Shown: positions 52,073 to 60,603 of the stretch, one piece after another | How the letters are laid out: every line of letters starts with the position of its first letter | Numbering within the stretch: position 1 is the first letter of the stretch | DNA from: an uncultured Bacteroidales bacterium | GTDB taxonomy: Bacteria > Bacteroidota > Bacteroidia > Bacteroidales > Muribaculaceae | DNA length: 64,000 nt | NCBI GenBank assembly: GCA_900542185.1 | Contig: UQMZ01000017.1 | Coordinates: 1-64,000, forward strand | Direction of reading: 5' to 3' | Notes under the pieces: generated by a model | Told to the model about the DNA's origin: nothing | The model's database searches: none | Seen by the model: only the letters and a program-made list of their open reading frames with translations | Translations under genes and position numbers: made by a program

Positions 52073-54375
52073 TGAATCATAAAATAATAATATCACTTTT
52101 GCTGGCATCCGGTTGTGCCTTCGCATTCGCAAGACCTCCGCTTTATAAGGATGCAGGCCAGCCCGTGGAGAAGCGGGTAGAGGATCTGATGAGCCGTATG
52201 ACTCTTGAAGAAAAGATAGCCCAGATGTCACAATTCGTCGGTCCGAACCATATCCGCGAAAACCAGCAGCGATTCAAAGGGAAGAGTGTGGCCAAAAACG
52301 ACGATGCTTACGGGTTTTACCCCACTCTGAGCGTCAACGACCTGTATAGAATGACACAGGAGGGAAAGATAGGCTCGTTCCTGCATGTGGTCACGGCCGA
52401 GGAAGCGAACGAGCTGCAGCGTCTTGCCGCCAAAAGCCGACTGGGCATTCCTCTGATCATCGGTATCGACGCCATACATGGTAACGCGTTGGTGTCGGGT
52501 ACCACCGTGTATCCGACGCCAATCGGCCAGGCGTCCACGTTCAACGAGGAACTGGTGGAACGCCTCAGTCGCGAATCGGCCAGAGAGGTGCGCGCCGGTG
52601 GCGCACACTGGACATTCACGCCGAACGTCGATGTGGCCCGCGACGCACGCTGGGGACGTGTGGGCGAGACATTCGGCGAGGATCCCTGGCTCGTTTCGCG
52701 AATGGGGGTCGCTACCGTCAGGGGGTACCAGGGCGCACGTATCGGAAACAATTCCGTGCTGGCATGCGCCAAGCACCTGATTGCCGGCAGCGAGCCCTCC
52801 AACGGCACCAACGCAGCTCCGATGGATGTATCGGAGCGTACCCTGCGCGAGGTGTTCCTGCCGCCGTACAAGGCTGCCGTACAGGAAGCCGGTGTAGCCA
52901 CCCTTATGGCCGCACACAACGAGCTGAACGGCATTCCCTGTCATGCAGACAGATGGATGATGACCGACATAATGCGCGATGAATACGGATTCGACGGTTT
53001 TATCGTCAGCGACTGGATGGACGTGAGCCGCATTCACGACCTCCATCATGCCGCCCTCGATCTTGACGACGCCTACCGCCAAGCCGTCGAGGCCGGTCTG
53101 GACATGAACATGCATGGACCGGGATTTGCGGAAAGCATTCTGAAACAGGTGGAGGCCGGCACGGTGAGCAAGGATGTGATCGACAGGGCCTGCCGGGCCA
53201 TCCTGACCGCCAAATTCAATCTCGGTCTGTTCGAGAATCCATACGTGGACCTCAGCGACTCGAAGAAAACACTGTTCAACGCCAATCACAGAAAGACCGC
53301 CCTGAAGGCGGCCGAACAGTCGATAGTCCTTCTCAAAAACGCCAATAATCTCCTGCCATTAGATCTGTCCAAAATCAACAGGATATTCGTGACAGGACCT
53401 AACGCCGACAACCAGACCATTTTAGGCGACTGGACACTGCCGCAGCCTGATGAAAACGTGACCACCGTGCTGGAAGGCTTACGCCGGGTGGCCGGCAAGG
53501 GCAAAGTGACTTACTACGACTATGGCGACGACGTGCGCCAGAATTCGCCCGTCAAGGTGAAGGAGGCTGCCGCCATGGCCAGAGAGGCCGACGTCGCCAT
53601 TGTAGTGGTGGGTGAGAATCCGCTCCGTTACCAAAAAGGCAAGACCTGCGGCGAGAACACCGACCGAATGAACCTGGAACTGCTCGGCACACAGGAGCAG
53701 CTTGTGATTGACATAGCCGCCACCGGAGTGCCCACGATCGTGGTGCTGACGGGAGGCCGCCCCCTTGCCATACCGGAAATCGACAAGAAAGTCTCCGCCG
53801 TGCTTCAGGCGTGGGAACCCGGGTCGGAAGGTGGACTGGCCGTGGCCGAAATCATAGCCGGACAGGTCAATCCCTCGGCCAAACTTCCCGTGTCAATGCC
53901 TTATTCGTCTGGTCAGATACAGATGATATACAACCATAAGCCGTCGCAGTATTTCCACAAGTATAAGGACGGCCCCTCCAAGCCCCTGTATCCCTTTGGT
54001 TATGGTCTGAGCTATACCGACTTCACGATCTCTGAGCCTGTACTGGACAAGACCGTGGCCGGCACGACCGACACCGTAAAGGTTACGGCTACCGTCACCA
54101 ACATCGGATTGCGCGAAGGCTCGGAAGTGGTGCAGCTATATATCCGCGACGACATCAGCACCGTGACGCGTCCCGTCAAAGAACTCAAGGACTTCGTCCG
54201 CGTGTCGTTGAAACCGGGAGAGTCCCGCACGGTGGAATTCGACATCACCCCCGAAAAACTCGCGTTCTTCGACCGCAACATGAAATATTCGGTCGAACCG
54301 GGCGACTTCACGGTGATGGTAGGCTCGTCATCACTTGACAAAGACCTTAAAACAACTTGTTTAACTATCAAATAA
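52072..54375 (+). CDS. GH3 beta-glycosidase, exo-acting
   Basis: 767 residues, three-domain GH3: TIM barrel, alpha/beta sandwich and C-terminal fibronectin III-like domain. Signal peptide IIISLLLASGCAFAFA. Nucleophile D314 (GFIVSDWMDV); substrate-pocket segments IDAIHGNALV and ACAKHLIAGSEPSNG (KH motif). The sandwich domain has VVVGENPLRYQKGKTCGENTDR, and YPFGYGLSYTDF leads to the FnIII domain. Probable beta-glucosidase or beta-xylosidase trimming oligosaccharides in the periplasm; specificity cannot be read. The start overlaps the sulfatase 5 stop by one base. Confidence 0.95.
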   Translation: MNHKIIISLLLASGCAFAFARPPLYKDAGQPVEKRVEDLMSRMTLEEKIAQMSQFVGPNHIRENQQRFKGKSVAKNDDAYGFYPTLSVNDLYRMTQEGKIGSFLHVVTAEEANELQRLAAKSRLGIPLIIGIDAIHGNALVSGTTVYPTPIGQASTFNEELVERLSRESAREVRAGGAHWTFTPNVDVARDARWGRVGETFGEDPWLVSRMGVATVRGYQGARIGNNSVLACAKHLIAGSEPSNGTNAAPMDVSERTLREVFLPPYKAAVQEAGVATLMAAHNELNGIPCHADRWMMTDIMRDEYGFDGFIVSDWMDVSRIHDLHHAALDLDDAYRQAVEAGLDMNMHGPGFAESILKQVEAGTVSKDVIDRACRAILTAKFNLGLFENPYVDLSDSKKTLFNANHRKTALKAAEQSIVLLKNANNLLPLDLSKINRIFVTGPNADNQTILGDWTLPQPDENVTTVLEGLRRVAGKGKVTYYDYGDDVRQNSPVKVKEAAAMAREADVAIVVVGENPLRYQKGKTCGENTDRMNLELLGTQEQLVIDIAATGVPTIVVLTGGRPLAIPEIDKKVSAVLQAWEPGSEGGLAVAEIIAGQVNPSAKLPVSMPYSSGQIQMIYNHKPSQYFHKYKDGPSKPLYPFGYGLSYTDFTISEPVLDKTVAGTTDTVKVTATVTNIGLREGSEVVQLYIRDDISTVTRPVKELKDFVRVSLKPGESRTVEFDITPEKLAFFDRNMKYSVEPGDFTVMVGSSSLDKDLKTTCLTIK

Positions 54376-54383
54376 CAGTAACG

Positions 54384-55721
54384 ATGAAGAAACTCTTTAC
54401 TTTGTGTGCCGTATTGGCGGCAGCCATCAGCGCCAACGCGGCAATGGTCGAACAGACCTATGAATACACATTTACCGAAGAAAACGCGTTCAATGCAGTC
54501 GGTGAATGGCAGCTCGGCGCCCCCAAATGGAACGTGGCGGCCGTGAAATACGACGGCACGGACGCTCCCTGCTCGTGGAACGGAAACAATTCCGCCCAGC
54601 AGATCGGAGGACAGGCAAACTATCCCAAGACCGTCACGATGTCCACATCGGACATCCCGGGCATCATCAAGAGCGTGACAATCGCCGCCCAGGGTTCCAA
54701 CAAGACCACGTACACCTGCGCCCTCACGGTGGGTTCCAAGAGCGTCGACTTAGGCGAGGCCAAGAAAATAGACAAGCCTCTTACAGCCGCCGACCTCAAT
54801 GTTTCAGGCGATATCAAGTTCGCATTCACACAGACCGCCGAAGTAACGGACAATCTGAAAGGTGCACTTCTGGTACAGACGATTTCCATAGTATATGAAT
54901 CGGAAGTGGCAGGCGCCGTCGATTTCTCATATAGTTTCGCCGACATGCAGTTGGCCATAGACCAGACGTCTCCGATAGTTCTTCCCGCCCAGCATCCCGA
55001 CATCAAATTCTCTTCCTCCAACCCGCAGATAGTGGCTGTGGACGGACAGAATCTGAAGGGTGTGGCCACCGGAAACGCCACAATCACTGCCGCCTGGAAT
55101 GCTTCGGACAGCTATAACGCCGGCTCTGCTTCATTTGCCGTCGAGGTGACGAAAAACCAGATTGTCACGTTTGATTTTACAACCAAGAACTATGGTCTGA
55201 CGCCCGTTAGCGAACAACCGGAATCGTTCGCGGATATCAGAATTTCCGAAACTCCCGTTACAATCGACATGACCGGAAGCTTCTTCCTTCTGAACGCTTC
55301 TGAGACAGAACCGCAGCTGTTACGTATCCTCGGCAACTCCAATACTACTTCAAATCCCGCGAAACTCACATTCTCCGTACCCGAAGGACACAAGATTCTA
55401 CGAATAGAATTTGTCGGAAACAACACCGGCAAATGGGAATCCAATGTCGGCAAGAAATCCAACGGTGTATGGCTCCCGGAAGATACTGAGGTTTCCAATG
55501 TGACCCTTACCTACAACGGCGACTGCAAGATCAATCAGATCATGGTGGAGCAGTATCCGGCCACCACGACCGGCATCCGGGATATTTTAGCAGTCGGGGA
55601 TTCCGTTCAGGGCGCAGAATACTTTGACCTGAACGGAGTGCGTATGAACGCTGACTCGCTCCGCCCGGGTATCTACATTGTCAGAAAAGGTGCTGACGTG
55701 AAGAAAATTATAATCAGATAA
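54384..55721 (+). CDS. Secreted multi-domain protein with Ig-like (Big) domain and T9SS-like C-terminus
   Basis: About 445 residues from ATG 54384, chosen because it begins the clean signal peptide MKKLFTLCAVLAAAISANA; an ATG at 54357 would overlap GH3. Residues ~25-165 form a beta-rich domain (YEYTFTEENAF...), ~175-255 a bacterial Ig-like domain (IKFSSSNPQIVAVDGQNLKGVATGNATITAAW), ~260-395 a second beta-rich domain, and the last ~50 residues (YFDLNGVRMNADSLRPGIYIVRKGADVKKIIIR in parts) a Por-type sorting-like tail. No catalytic motif. As last gene of PUL operon 2 it may bind the glycan, but that is inference. Confidence 0.75.
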   Translation: MKKLFTLCAVLAAAISANAAMVEQTYEYTFTEENAFNAVGEWQLGAPKWNVAAVKYDGTDAPCSWNGNNSAQQIGGQANYPKTVTMSTSDIPGIIKSVTIAAQGSNKTTYTCALTVGSKSVDLGEAKKIDKPLTAADLNVSGDIKFAFTQTAEVTDNLKGALLVQTISIVYESEVAGAVDFSYSFADMQLAIDQTSPIVLPAQHPDIKFSSSNPQIVAVDGQNLKGVATGNATITAAWNASDSYNAGSASFAVEVTKNQIVTFDFTTKNYGLTPVSEQPESFADIRISETPVTIDMTGSFFLLNASETEPQLLRILGNSNTTSNPAKLTFSVPEGHKILRIEFVGNNTGKWESNVGKKSNGVWLPEDTEVSNVTLTYNGDCKINQIMVEQYPATTTGIRDILAVGDSVQGAEYFDLNGVRMNADSLRPGIYIVRKGADVKKIIIR

Positions 55722-55732
55722 CTCTTTTCAAT

Positions 55733-55773
55733 AAATCCGCACGGTGAAGATTGCCTTCATTCGTGCGGATTTT
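55733..55773 (+). terminator. Terminator of PUL operon 2
   Basis: An 11-bp outer stem, AAATCCGCACG (55733-55743) with CGTGCGGATTT (55762-55772), and an inner stem TGAAG/CTTCA; T-rich sequence follows. The anSME promoter begins within it. Confidence 0.88.
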
Positions 55774-55783
55774 ATTATTTTTG
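55751..55783 (+). promoter_or_regulatory. Promoter for the anSME gene
   Basis: TATTTTTG at 55776-55783, 37 bases before the ATG; TTG at 55751-55753 with a 22-base spacer is a possible -33. It is separate from the HTCS-type promoters, so maturation may be expressed constitutively. Confidence 0.5.
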
Positions 55784-55820
55784 TATTCGTAAAACTACTT
55801 TTTCAAATTCTGACCTTGAC

Positions 55821-57059
55821 ATGGAAACCGCTCACAACCCTTTCGCACGCCCGCTGTACATAATGACCAAACCGGCCGGATCGTCGTGCAATCTGGCCTG
55901 CAGATATTGCTATTATCTTGAAAAGAACAATCTGTACAAAGACCGTCAGCCTGACCGGAGGTTCATAATGACCGATGAATTATTGGAGAAATTCATAAAG
56001 ATGTACATCGAGTCTCAGACCATGCCACAGGTGCTGTTCTGCTGGCACGGCGGCGAGGCCTTGATGCGCCCGCTGTCGTTCTATAAGAAAGTGGTGGAAC
56101 TGCAGCGCAAATATGCGGGTGGACGTATCATCGACAACACCATCCAGACCAACGGCACGTTGCTGAACGATGAATGGTGCCGCTTCTTCAAGGACAACAA
56201 CTGGCTGGTGGGCGTATCCATCGACGGGCCGCAGGAATTTCACGACGAATACCGCAAGAACAAGATCGGCGCCCCCTCCTTCCACAAGGTGATGCATGGC
56301 ATCAACCTGCTGAAAAAGCATGGCGTGGAATGGAACGCGCTGGCCGTGGTGAACGACTACAACGCTGACTATCCGCTCGATTTCTATAATTTCTTCAAGG
56401 AACTGGAATGTCGTTACATCCAGTTCACGCCCATTGTGGAGCGCATCATTCCGCGCAAGGACGGCCGCTACCTGGCGTCACCGATGGATGCCGAAAACGT
56501 TCCGTTGGCCGACTTCTCGGTATCGCCCGGACAGTGGGGCAACTTCCTGTGCACCATTTTCGACGAATGGGTGCGCAACGACGTAGGCGAATACTTCGTG
56601 CAGCTTTTCGACGCCACGCTGGCCAACTGGATCGGCGAACAGCCGGGTGTGTGCAGCATGGCCGGCACATGCGGCCATGCCGGCGTGATGGAATATAACG
56701 GCGACGTCTATTCGTGCGACCACTTCGTGTTTCCTGAATACAAGCTCGGCAACATCCGCACCGACTCGCTGATCGAGATGATGTACGGCGACCGGCAGCG
56801 CAGGTTCGGCAACGCCAAGTTCGACACCCTTCCCGGCCAGTGCCGCAAGTGCAAGTACCTGTTCGCCTGCAACGGCGAGTGCCCGAAAAACCGCTTTGCC
56901 CGCACCGTCAATGGCGAGCCGGCCCTGAACTATCTCTGCGCCGGCTACCTCCAATACTTTGAACACGTGGCTCCATACATGGACTTCATGGCCAACGAGC
57001 TGAAGAACCAGCGTCCTCCGGCTAAAATCATGAGCCATATCGCCGACATCAAGGCTTAG
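55821..57059 (+). CDS. Anaerobic sulfatase-maturating enzyme (anSME), radical SAM
   Basis: 412 residues, normal length. Radical-SAM cluster C23-x3-C27-x2-C30 (CNLACRYCYYL). SPASM-type auxiliary clusters are shown by CSMAGTCGHAGVMEYNGDVYSCDHFV and CRKCKYLFACNGECPKNRF...YLCAGY. Conserved HGGEALMRP and IQTNGTLLN are present. The enzyme oxidises the active-site Ser or Cys of sulfatases to formylglycine in the cytosol before export. All five sulfatases of this PUL are serine-type, so this is very probably their maturase and may also serve sulfatases elsewhere. It has its own promoter and lies convergent to the Sus-like operon. Confidence 0.95.
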   Translation: METAHNPFARPLYIMTKPAGSSCNLACRYCYYLEKNNLYKDRQPDRRFIMTDELLEKFIKMYIESQTMPQVLFCWHGGEALMRPLSFYKKVVELQRKYAGGRIIDNTIQTNGTLLNDEWCRFFKDNNWLVGVSIDGPQEFHDEYRKNKIGAPSFHKVMHGINLLKKHGVEWNALAVVNDYNADYPLDFYNFFKELECRYIQFTPIVERIIPRKDGRYLASPMDAENVPLADFSVSPGQWGNFLCTIFDEWVRNDVGEYFVQLFDATLANWIGEQPGVCSMAGTCGHAGVMEYNGDVYSCDHFVFPEYKLGNIRTDSLIEMMYGDRQRRFGNAKFDTLPGQCRKCKYLFACNGECPKNRFARTVNGEPALNYLCAGYLQYFEHVAPYMDFMANELKNQRPPAKIMSHIADIKA

Positions 57060-57063
57060 ACAT

Positions 57064-57097
57064 AAAAAAACTCCGTTCAGCCGATAGCCGAACGGAG
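57064..57097 (-). terminator. Terminator of the Sus-like operon (minus strand)
   Basis: On the minus strand CTCCGTTC (57097-57090) pairs with GAACGGAG (57078-57071), followed by seven T (57070-57064). It ends the GH97 transcript. On the plus strand the same hairpin lies just after anSME but lacks a T-tract. Confidence 0.85.
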
Positions 57098-57118
57098 CCT
57101 GGTCCAATAGCCAAGTCC

Positions 57119-59239
57119 TTATTTTTTACCCGATACTGCCGGGACGAGCCGCATCGCAACTCCGCCGCCGGGAGCGAGATACTGCTTCAACCGCGTCCTG
57201 GAGTTTACCTTTACCTTACGGATTCTGTAAGCCTGCGGATTCGTGTCCCAATGGGCATCGGGAGCATCCTCGTAAATGGTGGCCTCGTATGTCTGTCCCT
57301 TGGGGAGGAAGCTGAAATCGATAGAGGCACGGCGTGCCGTGTCATCGGTAATCGCCCCGACATACCAGTCGTCGGAATGCTTGTCCTGACGCGCCACGGT
57401 GATGTATCGGTTAGGCTCCGCCTCAAGATAGCGCGAGTCCTTCCAGTCTACCGGGACATCCTCGATAAACTTAAATGCATCCGGGAAGCGCTCGTAATTC
57501 TCCGGCAGGTCGCAGGCCATCTGCATCGGCGAAGGCATGGTGAGATACAGGGCCAGCTGACGTGCCAGCGTGGTTCCGGCCTTTGAGGTCTTTCCTTCGC
57601 CATAATATGAAAGATCCGTCTGGAACAGACCGGGAGTATAGTCCATCGGACCGCCTTTCAGACGGGTGAAAGGCAGAATGCATGTATGACTGGGCGGATT
57701 GCCACCCATCGACTCGAACTCGCCGCCGCGAGCCGATTCCTGTGCCAGCCAGTTTGGCCATGTACGGGCCAGACCTGTCGGCCTGGGAGCTTCATGGCTA
57801 TCCACCATTATCCCGTAATCTGCGGCCCGTTTGGCCACATCCAGGACATGATCGACCATCCATTGCGAGGTGTGGTGTTCCGAACGCGGTATGATAGCTC
57901 CGACATATCCGGTTTTCACAGCATCATAGTTATTGTCCTTCATAAACCTGAAGGCACGGTCCAGCTGCAATGCGTAGTCGGCGGCGTTTGCGGCCGTTTC
58001 ATGATGCATGATCAGTTTGACCCCCTTGCCCCGGGCATACTCGCGCAGTTCATCTACATCGAAATCAGGATAAGGTCTGTCAAACAGGAACTGACGGTTC
58101 TTGCGATAGCTTGCCCAGTCTTCCCAACCTTCGTTCCAACCCTCGACCAACACGCCGTCGATGCCGTGCGCGGAAGCGAAGTCTATGTATTTCTTCACAT
58201 TTTCGGTATTGGCCGGATGATGTCCGTTGGAAGGAAGCTTACTGTAATCGGTCACTCCCGGCTTTGCAAGAGCATCGTTGCTGTAGGCCCATGTCTTGAC
58301 TTTGCCGGTGAACATCTCCCACCACACCCCGATGAATTTCATCGGCTTGATCCAGGAAGTGTCTTCTATCTTACACGGTTCATTCAGATTGTATATCAGC
58401 TGTGAGGCGAGTATGTTCCGGGCGTCATCACTGACTATCAGGGTTCGCCACGGCGTCTTGAACGGAGCCTGTATATATGCGGCGACACCCAGTCGGTCGG
58501 GCACCAGACGCACCTTCATATCATATCCTACGGAGTCCACGTCGAGCAACATAGCGGGATAACCCGACAGAGCCGCCTCGTGGATGTTTACATACACCGG
58601 CTTATCACCCGTGGTCTTCAACAGCATCGGGGTCTGTATGGTGTTGCCGCCGGTGCGCTGTGCTTCCGAATGTCGCTTATATGACTTCAAGGCATCAGCC
58701 AGACCTGTAAAGTCCGTTTCCGACCACAGGTATTCGTCGGTGTCATAATCACCCGGGATACAATAGAGCCGGTGATTGTCCGTAAAATTAAACCGGGTGT
58801 TCTCGTCCCGCACTGTCAGATAATTATTTTTCTTCTGTGCCGGCAGTTCGTATCTGAATCCGAGTCCGTCGTTGAAGAGCCGGAACCGGAGTGTCATGAC
58901 TTTGTCGGCATCGTCGGTGGCCAGATGTACTGCAAGTTCCCTAAAATGGTCCCTGACCTCGGCATACTCGCCCCATACAGGTTCCCATGAGCGGTCTACG
59001 GTAAGCGTATCGGCAGATACTATATGAAATCCCTGACCGAAATCCCCCTCGTCGGCCACCAGCCCCAGTCGGCTTTTCTCCACCAGAGGTCTACCTTTGT
59101 AATCCAACGCATAATATGGAACGCCCTGCCCGTCAACATCGACATTCAATGTCATTGAGCCATCGGGCGAAGATATTTCGGCAGCAACGGCAGTAATACA
59201 GAATCCGGCTGCACACAATATCGCGACTGTCTTTTTCAT
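57119..59239 (-). CDS. susB: GH97 alpha-glucosidase (SusB-like)
   Basis: 706 residues from ATG 59239; a TTG five codons earlier is not used. Signal peptide TVAILCAAGFCITAVAA. The N-terminal GH97 beta-sandwich starts EISSPDGSMTLNVDVDGQGVPYYALDYKG. The barrel carries GVLVEGWNEGWEDW, MHHETAANAADY, AVKTGYVG, DSHEAPRPTGLARTWPNWLAQESARGGEFES and LPFTRLKGGPMDYTPG, the full set of SusB-like calcium and catalytic segments (inverting branch features such as the Glu in GEFES). It hydrolyses alpha-1,4 and alpha-1,6 glucosides in the periplasm. Last gene of the operon, 11 bases after GH13. Confidence 0.93.
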   Translation of the reverse strand: MKKTVAILCAAGFCITAVAAEISSPDGSMTLNVDVDGQGVPYYALDYKGRPLVEKSRLGLVADEGDFGQGFHIVSADTLTVDRSWEPVWGEYAEVRDHFRELAVHLATDDADKVMTLRFRLFNDGLGFRYELPAQKKNNYLTVRDENTRFNFTDNHRLYCIPGDYDTDEYLWSETDFTGLADALKSYKRHSEAQRTGGNTIQTPMLLKTTGDKPVYVNIHEAALSGYPAMLLDVDSVGYDMKVRLVPDRLGVAAYIQAPFKTPWRTLIVSDDARNILASQLIYNLNEPCKIEDTSWIKPMKFIGVWWEMFTGKVKTWAYSNDALAKPGVTDYSKLPSNGHHPANTENVKKYIDFASAHGIDGVLVEGWNEGWEDWASYRKNRQFLFDRPYPDFDVDELREYARGKGVKLIMHHETAANAADYALQLDRAFRFMKDNNYDAVKTGYVGAIIPRSEHHTSQWMVDHVLDVAKRAADYGIMVDSHEAPRPTGLARTWPNWLAQESARGGEFESMGGNPPSHTCILPFTRLKGGPMDYTPGLFQTDLSYYGEGKTSKAGTTLARQLALYLTMPSPMQMACDLPENYERFPDAFKFIEDVPVDWKDSRYLEAEPNRYITVARQDKHSDDWYVGAITDDTARRASIDFSFLPKGQTYEATIYEDAPDAHWDTNPQAYRIRKVKVNSRTRLKQYLAPGGGVAMRLVPAVSGKK

Positions 59240-59250
59240 TTGTAATCGAA

Positions 59251-60603
59251 TCAATTGTTGATCAGAATCTTAAAACCATAAGCAGGGAGGTCGATGGAAA
59301 CAGGGAGGTCGGAAACCGTATCGTCCATCAAATCCATGAACCGTGCTCCGGCGAATGCAATGGGCGTCTTGACGGTTTTGCCGATATTCGAGACATTCAC
59401 CATTACAAGCAACTGTCGGTTGCCGTTTTCAAAACCTATAACAACCGCATCTGCAGAACCATAATGTTTCATCTTTCCGCCACGAGCCGTGGCCGATGCG
59501 GAGTACGCATTGTTTATGGCCGCATAGACAGCCGTAAGGTTATCGGAAAATTTCAGGTCTCTGTGAGAGTTGGTGAAAAAAGAGAGTTTTCCCTTCAGGC
59601 CTTCCACATCCATCGAAGAATAAATCATGGGCACACCACCGGAAAATGCTGCAAGCACGTATGCAGCCACCGTGCCGTCCGTGCCGCCGTACATGGTGTC
59701 TACTGAATTTTCCGAAGCCACGTCATGATTGAAGGCATAACGCATATAGTTTTTGCCCTGCACTATTCCGGCATTAAGGTCCGAGACATATTCCCCGAAT
59801 CTGGATACATTGCCGTTCTTGAACATCGACGATACCGCGGACGGGAAATTCCAGTCATATACCAGACCGAATCCATCTTTCCAGAAATCGGTCTGCTGTG
59901 ACTCCGCCAGCATGATGATGCCGGCATTCTCTTTTTCAAGAACGTCGATGGCTTCCTTCCAGAAATCATGCGGCACGCCTTCGGCATAGTCACAACGGAA
60001 TCCGTCGACACCGGCTTCCCGCACCCAGTATGTCATGGCGTCGATCATGCCATCGCGTGTGGAGCGCACGGAATAGTCAAGCTGTGCCACGTCTCCCCAT
60101 TGCTGGGTGGCAGAGATATTGCCTGCCCCATCTTTTCTATACCGTTCCGGATGGCTTACAGTCCACACGTTGTCGAACGATGTATGGTTGGCCACCCAGT
60201 CGAGTATCACCTTCATTCCGTTGGCATGAGCTGTATTTACAAGAGTCTTGAAATCGTCAAGGGTTCCAAGTATCGGATCGATGGATTTATAATCCTTGAC
60301 ACAATAAGGAGATCCGACCGACTTTACGATACCGGTCTGATACGGCGGCATTATCCACAGGATGTCGCATCCCATGCCGGCTATGCGCGGAATATCGGCG
60401 GCGACACGGGCAAGGCAGCCCTTGTCGCCGTAGAATCGGGGATTCACCTCATAAAGCACGTCGGATGACGCATCTTGGGCCAATACGGGCGGATTGGGAT
60501 CCGGTTTCGGGTCGGATCCGTCGGAGGGTGTGTCAGAACCACAAGCCGCCGCCATCATTGCGATGGCGGCGAGCATATAGGGTTTCAATCTGTCAGGATT
60601 CAT
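59251..60603 (-). CDS. Surface-lipoprotein GH13 alpha-amylase (SusG-like role, compact)
   Basis: 450 residues. Lipobox MAAAC followed by a Ser/Asp-rich stretch (GSDTPSDGSDPKPDPNPP), a surface-export type signal. Catalytic set complete: nucleophile D205 (FRCDYAEG), acid/base E234 (MLAESQQ), transition-state Asp D294 (FNHD); region I is DWVANHTS. It is much shorter than SusG (about 690) because there is no CBM58 insertion. It probably makes the initial cuts in starch at the cell surface. Its ATG overlaps the preceding stop by 4 bases. Confidence 0.92.
   Translation of the reverse strand: MNPDRLKPYMLAAIAMMAAACGSDTPSDGSDPKPDPNPPVLAQDASSDVLYEVNPRFYGDKGCLARVAADIPRIAGMGCDILWIMPPYQTGIVKSVGSPYCVKDYKSIDPILGTLDDFKTLVNTAHANGMKVILDWVANHTSFDNVWTVSHPERYRKDGAGNISATQQWGDVAQLDYSVRSTRDGMIDAMTYWVREAGVDGFRCDYAEGVPHDFWKEAIDVLEKENAGIIMLAESQQTDFWKDGFGLVYDWNFPSAVSSMFKNGNVSRFGEYVSDLNAGIVQGKNYMRYAFNHDVASENSVDTMYGGTDGTVAAYVLAAFSGGVPMIYSSMDVEGLKGKLSFFTNSHRDLKFSDNLTAVYAAINNAYSASATARGGKMKHYGSADAVVIGFENGNRQLLVMVNVSNIGKTVKTPIAFAGARFMDLMDDTVSDLPVSIDLPAYGFKILINN

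Noticed and set aside
32440..57059. Heparin/heparan or chondroitin PUL
   Set aside because: No heparinase, chondroitin lyase or GH88 is present; sulfatase resemblance alone is not enough.
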